Of a DNA stretch of 64,000 nt, positions 1 through 11,101 are shown one piece after another. A model generated the notes under the pieces. It did not search any database, was not told the DNA's origin, and saw only the letters and a list, made by a program, of their open reading frames with translations. The position numbers and the translations under genes are program-made. How positions within the stretch are numbered: position 1 is the first letter of the stretch; every line of letters begins with the position of its first letter. Source of the stretch: Ampelocalamus luodianensis (Eukaryota; Streptophyta; Magnoliopsida; Poales; Poaceae); assembly GCA_036346255.1 (NCBI GenBank), contig CM070620.1:32361609-32425608 (forward strand). Reading direction: 5' to 3'.

Positions 1-498
1 ATAGTTTATGCATGTTGTCAGTTGTACCGTAGGAGTACCGAGGCAAACATATGCATGTAACCAAACCCTGCGCCATGTAATTCGCACATAGATTATGAAG
101 TCTTATTTGTTGGGGTTGAAATCTTATCTTCATAATTTAATTCTATGATTATTCTCTATTTTATATTTCGTTCTTTTCTTAAAAATTCCGTGCAATTTAA
201 ATCATGCTGCGGTCCAAATGCAACAATCAGAGGGGGTGTAGCTGTGGACTGAACCCGTAGTAGGGGTAGTAGCAGCCGACCAGGATTGCGGCAAAGGATA
301 TGCAACGATTTTGGACCTCGAAAGCCACATCCGACGGTTCGGATCTGTGGTAGGCTAGATCATGCGATTCGGATCTGTGGGCATGTGAGCCATCTGGGAG
401 CGTGGTAGGATACAGCCATGGTGCGAGAGCGTGATAGGGGACACATGGCACCTGCCTAACATATCGCGGTGACATTTTGGTCATTGCGGACACACAGG
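1..498. other. Intergenic, no gene seen
   Basis: No reading frame here resembles a known protein. The only structure I see is a short direct repeat, TTCGGATCTGTGG, at about 338-350 and 368-380. The reading frames are short and lack recognisable motifs. Confidence 0.5.
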
Positions 499-591
499 GC
501 AACATTTGCTAAATCGTTTAAAAAAGTGGGGCAACATTTGCTAAATCATTTAAAAAGTGGGGCAACATTTGCTAAATCATTTGAAAAAGCA
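499..591. repeat. Tandem repeat, three copies of about 31 bp
   Basis: Three consecutive copies of a unit beginning GCAACATTTGCTAAATC and ending in an A-rich stretch plus GTGGG start at 499, 531 and 562. Copies differ by a few bases and by the length of the A run. Its function is unknown; replication slippage is a sufficient explanation. Confidence 0.85.
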
Positions 592-773
592 GCCAAACAA
601 ACCAAAAATTCTACCAGGACAACATGTACGGCGAGAAAATACTATCACAGTGTGTGGTATAGAGAGGAATAGAGCTAGAGGACACTCTTCTCGGTGAGTT
701 TACAAGACATCTAACCTAATCATCTTACTAGTACTATGTGTGTACATAGTTCTTCCATGGGAAACAATGAAGC

Positions 774-1294
774 TAGAGGTGGCCAAATGGGTCATGCTTG
801 TCGGACCGGCCCAAGGCACGGTACTATTAGCCCATCCCAGGCATGGCACGGCCGGCGCGACAAAGGTGGTGGCGACGGCGCATGATAGTGGGGGAGGAGG
901 AGGTGGAGGCAGCGGAGGTGGCGGCGGCAGCAAGTGGCGGAGGTGGCGACGGAGGAAGTGGAGGAGTCGGCGGTGCGCGACGGAGGTGGTGACGGCAGCG
1001 TTGGTGTCTTGCCATGAAGCGGAGAGCAGCGTCGCCTCCACCATCATGTCCAGTCAGGGGAAGAGGCAATGATGCCATTTTTCAGAAGATCAAGAAGATC
1101 TAGATGGGCTACACGAACTTACCCCGACCCGTCGAGCTAATCGTATCCGTGTCAGCATGGCACGACCCGTGAGCTCGGCGTGCTATGCCTAAGTCAGCGG
1201 TTGAGGCCACAGGTGGGCACATCATGGCCTGTTTAGCTAGCCGATCAGCGGGGCCATGCTGTGTCTGACCGAGTCGCCCATTTGGCCACCCCTA
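774..1294. mobile_element. hAT-like non-autonomous element (MITE)
   Basis: The 5' end reads TAGAGGTGGCCAAATGGG and the 3' end is its inverted near-match (CCCATTTGGCCACCCCTA), typical hAT terminal inverted repeats of grass genomes. The flanks 766-773 (AATGAAGC) and 1295-1302 (AATGGAGA) match at 6 of 8 positions, consistent with a decayed 8-bp target duplication. Inside, 885-1010 is a GGN-triplet low-complexity stretch that produces glycine-rich or proline-rich frames on either strand. I do not regard these as genes. No transposase is present. Confidence 0.75.
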
Positions 1295-1394
1295 AATGGA
1301 GAAACTACCTAGCTCCATTCATCCCAGAGGAAAGAGAAAAGAAGTTATTTATTTTTTTAAAAGCAGGAAAAGAAGTTAATTTACTCAACTAGTA

Positions 1395-1630
1395 CTCCCT
1401 CTAGTCACAAAACAGAGTTGCTTTGGGTAACATGTAGTCAAACTTTATAAACTTTGGCTATCAACATCTTTTTGAATTTAGAATGAACACGTGAAACTGA
1501 TACGTATAGATTTGTCTCGAAGAGTACTTTTATACCATTATAGTTTTAGTAGATTTTATAAATATATTATAATAGAAATAAATGATTAAAATTGCATTTT
1601 GAAGATGTCAAAACAATTCCCTAGAGAGAG
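1395..1630. mobile_element. Stowaway-type (Tc1/mariner) MITE
   Basis: The ends are CTCCCTCTAG at the left and CTAGAGAGAG at the right, flanked by TA on both sides (1393-1394 and 1631-1632). Terminal CTCCCTC with TA duplication is the hallmark of grass Stowaway elements. The interior is A+T rich and non-coding, and about 236 bp is the usual size. Confidence 0.8.
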
Positions 1631-1643
1631 TAACAAGAAAGCA

Positions 1644-2221
1644 GGATCTGTTTGGTTTATGACCCCAGGTAGCTATACTAAAATTTTGACAATGTCAAAA
1701 CCTAGCCAATGCCAAAAATTGGGCAAAAGATGATGTTTGGATCATAACTATACCAATTCACGGGCAATGCCAAAATTGATGTGTTTGAATTGCAACCATG
1801 CCAAAAATTAATAAAAATGTGAGTATGACACGTGGGTCTCGTATGACATCTTTTTTTTTTGCCCCAAAATATATCAATATGGGTCTTATTTTGTTGATTA
1901 AATGATAAGGAACAAATCGGATACTCGGTTTAGGAAATATAGTCATTTGAAACTAATTAATCAAATTAATCAAGCAATTAATGCATTGGACCCAGCCAAC
2001 CACCATGTGCCACCTATCGTCGAAAGTGCTGTCTGCCGAACCAAAAAATTGGCGCTGTTTTTGGCCGCCTGAAAGAAGCCAGGAGATCGTGAAGAAAAAT
2101 TTGGGTTACCAAAATTTCGAGCGACGTTAAATGTTGGAACGGAACTAAATGCTAGCCAAAATTTTAAGGTATTATCAAAATTTTGATTTGACTCACTTTG
2201 GCATTGAATCAAACATGCCCC
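1644..2221. mobile_element. Probable PIF/Harbinger-like MITE or derivative
   Basis: The left end (GGATCTGTTTGGTTTATGACC) and the inverted right end (GGGCATGTTTGATTCAATGCC) match at most positions. Several copies of GCCAAAA(T)T and of AAAATTTTGA occur inside in both orientations. I could not define the target duplication, so the superfamily is uncertain. No coding frame is convincing. Confidence 0.45.
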
Positions 2222-2688
2222 TCAATGCGCCGACCGGGCAGTCTGCTTACGAGCCTGCATGCAGCCCATTTCACATATGATCACTCATGCGATGGGCTTA
2301 TATATTAGGGTTCTATAGGAGAGAAATTGCTCCCATGTGCTCAGCAAACGGGCCGGATAGGAGACATCCTCGGCTCATAAGCCTTGCAAAGCTAAACAAG
2401 CTCTCATTCATGGACCAAACGGATGCACTTGCATGTTTGTTTGGTCTTATATCGGTGGGATTCAATGGAGTTTGGTTCTGGAGTTGTCACTGGCCTGAAT
2501 ATAGATTCAGCTTTTTCTATAAAAAAATTAGAAAGAATAAAAATCCAGCTTCCATCGTCCTTGTCTCACCAAAAGGAAAAAAGGGAATATCTTCTATCGT
2601 CATTAATTAGCATTTTGCAAGTTTTTATTGCGAACAAAGTTTACTTTTGATCCACACCAAAGAAGTAACATGGAGGGGATAGTAGTAA
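2222..2688. other. Intergenic, no gene seen
   Basis: Unremarkable sequence. A 107-codon frame at 2287-2610 has no motif I recognise and ends in a lysine-rich tail created by A-rich DNA. I treat it as non-coding. Confidence 0.4.
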
Positions 2689-3000
2689 TTGTTACGAAAC
2701 CGGTCCTACACAGGGTGTTCCTATTCACGTAGGATGTTGGGCACATACCAAATAGTTGTTTTCCCGGAGTATTCTACATGTAGCTAGGCTATAAATATGG
2801 AGGAGAGGCATGAGGGAATATATATACTAAGAAATCATTGCAATAAAGAAGAGTTTTCTCTCCACATCTTGTGTCTCTTGTGATTGTTCTTGCTTCTGGT
2901 TGTTTGATTAGCCACTAAATGGTTCGACGGCAATAGGTATTCGACGGTAATTTGATCTCGTGGTATCAAAACTCAAAAGCTCAAACTCACACTTTACGCC
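2689..3000 (+). mobile_element. LTR remnant, probably Copia, with primer-binding-like site
   Basis: A segment with LTR character: possible starts TGTTACG at 2689 or TGTTGGGCACA at 2733, a TATA box (CTATAAATATGG) near 2789, then at about 2962 TGGTATCAAAAC, close to the tRNA-iMet primer-binding consensus TGGTATCAGAGC. No gag or pol follows, and a hAT element interrupts from 3055. The canonical CA end before the primer site is not visible, so the borders are approximate. Confidence 0.45.
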
Positions 3001-3054
3001 ACATCATCAAATTAATGATGTGTGGATGGAACTCAGGACCAGTGGGTTCGTAAC

Positions 3055-3884
3055 TAGTGTTGTAAAAAATGGAATATGGTTGTCGGACGGATAGGGTATC
3101 GTCAAGCGATTAATCGGAATACGGATGATTAATCAGAATTATGCGGACAATTTGACGTTTTCACATATTTGATGATAATGCTAGTTTCAGAGATATTTTG
3201 AACACATTATATTGTCAATACTATCAAATAAACTTATACCACCCTTTAATTGTACATGATAACTTCATTACTAACTCAAAAGATAACAAGATTGACCGAC
3301 GGACTATTATAGTTCTACACCAAAGTACGACTTGCAATGGGTTTAGATAATAGATTAAAAACATACATTGTCACATAGACTAGACTAACGTAACATACTG
3401 GCGAGATGACCACCAAAAGAATTAAGTTTGAAATTTAAATACACAAAATGACTCACAACCACAAGAGAATCAGTTACTCTGAATCATTGTCAAGCACAAC
3501 ATCACCATCAGACACTCTGATCTCAGGCTCATCAGAAGCAAGGAAATCCTCTTCAAAGGCAACCAACTACTTGTCACTCTCACTTTCATCAATTGCTAGT
3601 AGTGTAGATTTGGAACCACGACTAGACGATGCTTTGTACGATAATCTTTTTTTACGTTTTGCTGATTTTTTGTTGTAAAAAACGGTTGAACGGCTGATTA
3701 ATCGTCCGTTTATACGGATTATGCGTGGCGATTATACGGAAACGGCCGACTAATCGGATAATACGTCCGATTTAGTATTCAAAAGCGTTAATTGTGCTCC
3801 AATTCATATATACGTGACAGTTTATCCGCCGACTCCGATTAAATAGCTGACTAATTGGCCGTCACGACCGATTTTTAAAACAAT
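3055..3884 (-). mobile_element. hAT-type element, internally deleted
   Basis: The ends TAGTGTTGTAAAA (left) and, inverted, CATTGTTTTAAAA (right) match at 10 of 13. The flanks TTCGTAAC (3047-3054) and TTCGTTAC (3886-3893) form an 8-bp target duplication with one mismatch. Both ends are rich in CGATTAATCGG-like motifs. On the minus strand, about 3670-3465 reads as a basic stretch followed by a serine/aspartate/glutamate-rich tail, like the C-terminal end of a hAT transposase, with one in-frame stop. The rest of the transposase is missing, so this is a non-autonomous remnant. Confidence 0.65.
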
Positions 3885-3893
3885 GTTCGTTAC

Positions 3894-4448
3894 AACCGAA
3901 CCTACCACTGAACCATCGTTCGGTTCCTATTAATGACAACCATTTGATCCACCGCGTGGCGTGATGATACTCACTAAACCATTGAACATCTCCCTAGCTA
4001 GGCTGGCCTATATTGGGGTTGGGCTCGGGTTTGTTTGGGTAGGTACGTCCACCTAGGCTGGGTTGGGCCTGGTGTGTCGGGCCTAGACTGTGTTGGTGTC
4101 GGGCTAGATTGGCTTAGGTTGGACTCGGTTAGACCAAATTAGGCTATGCTTAGATTGCTCTCCTATCACGATCCGTGAACCACCTTGTTTATATCCAAAT
4201 ATTGAAAAAAGTTACTCTATATGCTAAAAACACCATATAAATTTCTTGAAAGTTATAATTTATATCCCATTATATTGTAATGCACGGTCCTAATTTGTTT
4301 TGATTAAGTATCTATGAGAGTTTTTAGAGCTGTATATTTAGGATATTTTCTACAACTTCTCACAAATGTACGGTAGTATTTGGTTGCGGTGGTTAGGACC
4401 AAGGTTTAAGAAAACGTTAGGCGCTAGTCAGGCGGTGGCCTAGCACCT
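3894..4448. other. Intergenic; G/T-rich degenerate repeat and disrupted CTAG-rich repeat
   Basis: 4010-4140 is a degenerate G/T-rich repeat built on GGGCTAGATTGG and GGTTGGGC words. 4400-4448 is a CTAG/GGCG-rich sequence that resumes at 14142 after CACTA-1, so the CACTA element landed inside an older repeat. No gene is seen. Confidence 0.5.
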
Positions 4449-4467
4449 AGCCACTACCGGACACAGC

Positions 4468-4830
4468 CGATTTGCCGAGTGCAAAAAGCTTTGCCGAGTG
4501 CCAAATAGCGGGCACTCGGTAAATCGATATTTTGCCGAGTGCGACACTCGGCAAAGAAAAAACACTCGGCAAATCCCTCTTTGCCGAGTGCCATGCACTC
4601 GGCAAATATTAACACTCGGTACATTCACCATTTGCCGAGTGCCAGGCACTCGGCAAAGTAGGGCACTCGGCAAAGGCGGCATGAGGTAACGGTCCCGCGA
4701 CGTCAAATTTTGCCGAGTGCCGCCGTTTGGCACTTCGGCAAAATCCATCTTTCGTAAGCGCCGTCTCGTGGCACTCGACAAAGACCCCTTTTCTTAAGTC
4801 TGTGCCCGCACTCGGCAAACATTTTTGCCT
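4468..4830. repeat. Left subterminal repeats of CACTA-1 (first block)
   Basis: Roughly a dozen copies of TTTGCCGAGTG or its inverse CACTCGGCAAA in alternating orientation, often forming near-perfect palindromes. In CACTA elements such motifs bind the element-encoded DNA-binding protein during transposition (family knowledge). Here they are interrupted by the long inverted repeat and resume at about 5700. Confidence 0.88.
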
Positions 4831-5760
4831 CAAATTTTTTTGGCGACCCTCCTCGATGCAGGGTACTCTATGTTAGGATTTGGTACATTTTGTGGCTTTG
4901 TTATACTTAGTTAATTTATTTCATTTACTACAATTATTTGAAAATGCAAATTTGAGCTACGCGTGCATCGAATAATGGAATTTAATGATTCAAAAAATGA
5001 TAGTCATGTTATTGAGTGTAGTGTGAGGCCGTATCGAGAGCGGACCGAAATTTGAACATCTTGTGTGTGAAACATGACCGTGAACTTACGGGTGAAGTGT
5101 TTTAAATTCTATAAAAATAAAGCGTCAGAAAATTATGAAACCCGTGGAGATGTCATGATATCATATGTGGAGGTGTGATAAAAATTTGAGAAGGTTTCGT
5201 GCATGTTGTCACGTCAGATGCTTTCAAACCGTGACATCTCGGTGGGATATAAGTATCACATGTGGAGATGTCACTGTTTGAAAGCATCGTGCGTGACAAC
5301 ATACACGAAACCTTCTCAAATTTTTATCACACCTCCACATATGATATCATGACATCTCCACGAGTTTCATAATTTTCTGACGTTATTTGCTTTTTATAGA
5401 ATTTAAAAACACTGCCATGCTGAAGTTCACGGTCATGTTTCAATCACACAAGATGTTCGAATTCTGTCCGTCTCGCATACCTCACGCTCACACTACACTC
5501 AATAACATGACTATCATTTTGAATCATTAAATTCCATTATTCGATGCACGTATGCTCAAATTTGCATTTTCTGAAATAATTGTAGTAAATGAAATAAATT
5601 AACTAAGTATAACAAAAGCCACAAAATGTACCAAATCTAACATAGAGTACTGTACCGCAGAGGAGGTCATCAAAAAATTTGGAGGCAAAATGTTCTTAAG
5701 TGCCGAGCGCACGACACTCTGAAGGGTCTTGCCGAGTGCCACATAGACGGACTCGGCAAA
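4757..5760. repeat. Long inverted repeat, arms of about 480-500 bp, 24-bp spacer
   Basis: The segment 4757-5240 reappears inverted at 5265-5760. Matching landmarks are CAAATTTGAGC at about 4947 against its inverse near 5557, the GATATCATATGTGGAG stretch at 5157 against 5334, and the GTGACATCTC/GAGATGTCAC pair bordering the spacer 5241-5264. A transcript through it would fold into a long hairpin. It lies between the two blocks of left subterminal repeats. Confidence 0.9.
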
Positions 5761-6190
5761 GATGGGGAGACGTCTGTTTTTTAAAAAATTGGAGGGAAAA
5801 AAATGTAAAATTTTTTTTAAAAAAAAATCCTCTTTGCCGAGTGCCATAACTCGGGCACTCGGCAAACAAAATAAAATTTTTTTTTAAAAAAAAACAATTG
5901 CCGAGTGCCAGGGCACGGCACTCGGCAAAGGGGAGATGTTCTGATTTGCAAAAACAAATTTGGAGGCAAAAAAAATTAATTTTTTTTTTTAAAAAAATAC
6001 TCTTTGCCGAGTGCCAGATCTCGGGCACTCGGCAAAGGCAAAAAAAAAAATTAATTTTTTTAAAAAATTCTCTTTCTTAGAGTGCGGATCTTGGGCACTC
6101 GGCAGAAATTAAAAATAAAAATTTAAAATTGTTTGCCGAAAGTGCGGATCGCGGGCACTCGGCAAACCTTCAACACTTATACTTTTGCCG
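5700..6190. repeat. Left subterminal repeats of CACTA-1 (second block)
   Basis: Palindromes of the form CTTTGCCGAGTGCC...GGCACTCGGCAAAG lie at about 5832, 5898 and 6002, with decayed copies near 5728, 6080 and 6131, separated by A/T-rich spacers with runs of T followed by A. The architecture mirrors the right end of the element. Confidence 0.88.
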
Positions 6191-6640
6191 CACAGCACAC
6201 ACCCGCACACACGCACACGCACACACGCTGCGCGCGCTCGCCAGCCGACGCCGCCGCGCGCTGCCCACGCGCAGCGCGCCGCGCGCCTGCCGCCCGCCGC
6301 CGCCGCTCGCCGCCGCTGCGCCGCCGCCCGCCGCGCCACGCCCGCCGCCGCCGCGCCCGCCGCGCGCCGCGCGCCGCCGCGCCGCCACGCGCCACCGCCG
6401 CCCGGCGCGCGCCCACCCCCGCCGCTGCGCGCCCGCGCCTCCGCCGCGCCGCCGCTTCGCCGCCGCCCGCCGCCGCCGCGCGCCGCCGCCCGCCGCCCTA
6501 CGCCCCTGCCGCGCCACCGCGCCGCGCGCGCCCTTGCACGGCCGCCGCGCCTTGCGCGCGCCTGCGCCCCTGCCGCCACCTCGCCGCCCCCGCGCCCTAC
6601 CCTCGCGCGTGTGTGCGATGCGTGTGCAAGTTAATTTGGA
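6191..6640. repeat. CG-dense CGCC-repeat stretch next to CACTA-1 left end
   Basis: After a short CACA-rich run, about 420 bp consist almost entirely of CGCCGC and CGCGC words. Every frame on both strands stays open because stop codons cannot form, giving artificial Ala/Arg/Pro-rich frames. It sits where a CACTA element has its promoter or first untranslated exon, so a 5' leader is possible. I do not call it coding. Confidence 0.75.
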
Positions 6641-7397
6641 TGCATGCTAAGCGGGAACTATAGTGTTTAATTTCAATGTAAGTGCAATGTATATGCATAT
6701 ATAGATCTAGCTTGCAAATGGTCATGCGAGTGCCAATGAATTAATGTGCGTATTCTTGATGAAGGTATGTAACGAGATGCATAATATGAATCGTAGCCTA
6801 GTTTTGGATATGTGTAGTGTGCCAAATGCTCATGCAAGGTGTCAACGATATGTAGTATTAATGCTAATCAAGACTTTAGGTATTAGCATGCATATATAAT
6901 ATTAATTTCAGTCCTAATTTCCCTCCCTTTTGTTTTGTACAATGTACTATATATATCCATTTTGATTCTCAGTATAAGACATGATCAAGAGTTGTTGCGA
7001 GTTCGCAACATAGTGGGCAGTAGTGACAACAATCAATGACATTATCAAAACATAATAGGTCGACGTTGTGGTTGTGGTTGTATATATGGTTGTCGGCCAT
7101 CGTGCCGTTGTTTTTGCAGTTTGGAAACCTCACCGCGGGGAGGTTCTGCCGATTTTTTTTAAAATGACAGTATTTTGTTCCATTTTGCAGAGAAGAGCCC
7201 GTCGGAGCCGAGTCGGAGTTCCCGGCGCCGTGCCGGTCTCCCTGCACAGCGTCGCCTCGCCACTGCACCGACCCGCCACGACCCCGCTAGCCTGACTCCA
7301 CCGCCACCCTAGGTATAACCCCTCTTTTCGTATCATGGTCGTAGATCACGTAGATGCAATTGATGGTTACATTACTCGCTGATACATATGTCAGAGG
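6641..7397. other. CACTA-1 spacer upstream of the transposase, probable leader intron
   Basis: No motif-bearing frame is present. A splice-acceptor-like TGTCAG lies just before the first transposase codons at 7398, and 7190-7310 is a short GC-rich stretch that could be an upstream exon. That arrangement, a 5' untranslated exon and intron before the transposase start, is my inference. Confidence 0.4.
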
Positions 7398-10300
7398 ATG
7401 GATGACCGTCATTGGATGTACACGGGGAGAAGTCGAGTGATTACACCACGAATGGATGAACAAGACCGATGCTTTCTTGAACGTGCATTTGGCAAGTCTG
7501 CTAAAGGACATTGTCTAGTTTTGTGTCCACTGCAGCAAATGTGGAAACAGGAGAAGGGTAAACAAGGTGGACATGGGTAAACATCTTTTGAAGAATGGAT
7601 TTACGCCGGACTACACCCGTGGGTCCACCATGGTGAAGCCCATCGTATGAGAGAGGAGGTGGTGAGACCACGCGTCGAGGCTTATGATGTCGATGCGGGT
7701 AGTAGACATGTTAGATGACTTTCACCAGGACGAGTTCGATGAGGGACGTGAGAAGGAGGAGATGGAGGCAATGACAAAAGGCGTTCTACGACATGATGGA
7801 CTAGGCACGAAACCCCTTCACGATCGGTCAACGGTGTCTCAAGTGGATGCCATTGGGCGCTTAATGGGGTTGAAGTCCGAGTTAAACTGAGTCGAGAAGG
7901 CTTGATAAGATGTTGACCGTGATTGGCACCACGCTCCGGGAGGCACATTCTGCCAAAGAGCATGTAACGAGTCACGAAACTCCTTCGCACTTAAGATGCC
8001 GTATGAGCGGATACATGCTTGTTCGAAGGAGTGCGTCCTATTTAGGAAAGAACACAAGGATGCAAAAATGCTTGTCCGAGTGTAAATCCTCCGTACACGG
8101 AGGTAGACTCGTGATGGCGGAAGAGGCACTTACGATCCGTGAAAATCCTACGGTACCTTCCGTTCCTCACCGAGGATCCAGCGGCTATACATGACCGAGG
8201 AATCGCGAAGCAGATGACATGGCACAAAAATGGAAAACGGTACAATCCTCGACAAGATGGTACATCCATCCGATGGTGAAGCATGGACCCGCTTTGATGA
8301 CCAACATCGTGAGAAAGCGGATGAGGCTCGCAATGTATGCGTGTCATGCCAGCAATGATGGGTTCAATCCTTATGGACCGATGGCTGCCCCATACACATG
8401 TTGGCCCGTGTTCGTTATCCCCTCAATCTCCCCGCGTCTCCTTTCAACGACATAACGTATTCTTGTCGTTGATAATTCCTGAACACCGGGAGTAATATGG
8501 GTGTGTTCATGGAGCCCGTGTTTGATGAATTGGTCCGTGCTTGGGACGAAGGGTATGGACATATGACCGAGCTACAAAGACAAGCTTCAAAATGCACGTT
8601 TGGTACCACTACTCCTGCATGACTTCCCGGCGTATGGGTTATTCTCGCTGGTGTGTTCACGGAAGTTCCCATGCCCGATATGCAAGGAAGGTGTGAGGTT
8701 CCATTGGTTGCACAAGGGTGGCAAGTACTCATCGTTCGAGCGGACATCGTCAATTCCTCCCTCTTGACCATCCATTCGGACAAGACATCAAGAACTTTAC
8801 GAAGGTGTCGTGGTGACGGACCACACCGCGATTATGGTAGTGCCGAGGTTCATACTCACATAGATGCTCTCGTGCCCAATCAAGAAGGTGGTTTTGTGGG
8901 ATATGGTGAGCAACATATGTGGACTCATAAGTCGGGCTTGACGAGGCTCCCTATTTCGATGACCTTCTTACGCCACATAACATTGATGTAATGCACATCG
9001 AAAAGAATGTCGCCGAGGCACTTTGGGCAACACTCATGGACACTAAAAGTCTAAGGACAACCCTAAGGCTAGAGTGGACACAGCAGCGTTATGCGATAGA
9101 CCAAATCAAGAGATGCACGACCTCCTAGTCGCGGCAAGACATGGAGAAGGCCTAAGGCCGATTTCGTCTTGAAAAAGGACCAAAGGAGGAAGTACTTGAA
9201 TGGATCCAGACGCTAATGTTCCCGATGGGTATGCAAATAATCAAGAGGGGAGTGAACTTAGGCACTCTGCGAATCAACGGGATGAAGAGTCATGACTACC
9301 ACATATGGATTGAGCGGCTTCTTCCGCGATGGTTCGAGGCTATGTCCCCGAGCATGTCCGCAAATCTTGCGAGTTGAGCTATTTCTTCCGCCACTTTGCG
9401 CCAGGAGCTATCTCGGACCGTCATTGATGACTTGGAAAAGTGGCACCCGTGTTGCTCTGTAAGTTGGAGAAGATCTTTCCACCGGATTTTTCTTGGCGAT
9501 CTGGCATTTGATTGTGCACCTCCGTATGAGGCACGTATGGGGGCCCGCGCAGTTGGTGCTATCCAATCGAGAGATGTCTCAAGACTCTTCGCCCAAAATG
9601 TAGAAATAAAGCCAAAATTGAGGCTTCCATTGCGAGGCATACATTCGGAGGAGGTGTCAAACTTCACGAGAAATACTACACCGAGAACCTTCCTAGCGTT
9701 CATAATCCACCCCCTCGTTACAATCTTGTCAAGCGAAAATGAATCGAACCTCGGCCTTTTCCAAGGGCAACTCGGCGCAAGTGCATCGACCACTAAGCAA
9801 TTGAAATATGAAGAGTGGCGCGGATCATGCTATATGTGTTGACCAACCTTGTCGAGGTGCGGCCGTTCATTGGGTAAGTTCTCAACGAACTTGTTTCAAT
9901 ACGCCATCACTCCTTGTTTCTTCGTCCAACCCCTTGTTTCTCGTTGAGTGCAGGAATTTCTTCGTCGATCTGGCATGAATAAAGGATCCTACCCGCAGAA
10001 ACCGATACCCTTCTTTCACGAGTGCGGGACCGAGGAGCCCCGATTTCATTTCTTGGTTCAAGCGAAGGTACTTGTCCAATTTAGCTTCGTGCTTAGTTCG
10101 ACATTCCAAGTTGATCGTGCGTTCGAATAATATAACGATCTATCTGCTTGAGCTTGCGGGCCCAAACCGATGCGCCTATAAGTGACGAGTTGAGACAAAG
10201 TTGCAAGCGGTACGTGTCGTTAGGGTCAAGTCATTTACGAGTTATGACGTGAATGGATATCGTTTTCACATAGCAAGCTACTGAGCGAGTCGGCCCAATC

Positions 10301-10946
10301 GAAAAACCACAAACAATGAGTTTTTACGCGACGCGATGGCCTCGACTATTATGGAAGAATTGAAGAAATCTCGAACTTCCATTCTATGGTTCCAAACATC
10401 TTAATCTGTCATATTCAAATCTTCTGGTTTGATCACGGAGTAACGAGGCGAACCCTAATCTTGGGCTAGTCGAGATTCGACAGGATTCCGTCTATCGAGG
10501 AAAGATGTCTACATTGTGGCTCAACAGCCGTCCGAGGTTTATTATCGCCATCGCGTGCAAGACAAAGAGCATCTTAAGGGTTGGGCTATTGTACACAAGG
10601 TATCGCCACACGAGAAACTACATCCCAAACGATGAAGATTACAACTTCAACCCAAACACATATGATGGAGAGTTCTTTCAAGAAGAGGGGCTACAAGGGA
10701 GGTTTGAGATAGACTTAACCGGCGATAGGAATGGAAGTAGACAATGAAAGGGTTGATGGCGAGGGCCCATGGAGACGAGGTGCGAAATGTGAAGGACTTA
10801 CAAATGCTTGGCGATTACGTTTAGGCAATGACAATGAAGACAACATTCCTCCTTCTGATAGTGTTGATGATTTGGACAATGTTGATAGTGATGACGAGAC
10901 CTATGATCCAAATTTAATCCCAATCATGAAGATTATTTCTAATACA
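7398..10946 (+). pseudogene. CACTA TNP2-type transposase (Transposase_21), frameshifted
   Basis: This would encode the element's transposase, which cuts the terminal repeats. In order I read: an N-terminal start MDDRHWMYTGR; MREEVVRPRVEA and DMLDDFHQ (about 7650-7740); KPLHDRSTVSQ.DAIGR (7810); MTWHKNGKRYNP (8217); NPYG and APYTCWPVFVIP (8365-8420); TYDRATKTSFKMHVWYHYS (8555-8620); IDALVPNQEGGFVGYGEQHMWTHKS (8860-8935); a DUF4218-like region with VLEWIQTLMFP, LRINGMKSHDYHIWIERLLP and FHHNPPPRYN-type residues (9190-9730); and a C-terminal domain ending near DEDYNFNPNTYDGEFFQEEGL (10630-10700). The pieces are collinear with the family but fall in changing frames, with roughly one small indel per 100-200 bp and several stops. 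Residue-level conservation between breaks is high, so either the copy is young or some breaks are sequencing errors. Confidence 0.88.
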
Positions 10947-10949
10947 TGT

Positions 10950-11095
10950 AATCTCGTGTTTTTGTAATTATGTTTTGTTCATTTTGCATCTATTTCTAAT
11001 ACATGTATTACTATGTTTTTGTAATTATGTTATGTTCATTTTGCATCTATTTCTAATTACGTCTTGCTTATTCTTTTTAATTGCGGTGAGTGAAC
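10950..11095. repeat. Short tandem duplication between CACTA-1 genes
   Basis: A unit of about 62 bp (TAATTATGTT-GTTCATTTTGCATCTATTTCTAAT, with a variable middle) occurs about two and a half times at 10930-11060. It is A/T rich and non-coding, in the intergenic gap between the two CACTA-1 genes. Confidence 0.6.
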
Positions 11096-11101
11096 AAAGA
11101 T

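Noticed and set aside
700..1078. Pro-rich and Gly-rich frames on opposite strands near 740-1078
   Set aside because: They lie in the GGN-repeat interior of a hAT MITE and have no family resemblance.
6109..6663. Several overlapping Ala/Arg/Pro-rich frames of 80-176 codons on both strands
   Set aside because: All derive from the CGCC low-complexity block, where stop codons cannot occur; no motif, and all frames look alike.
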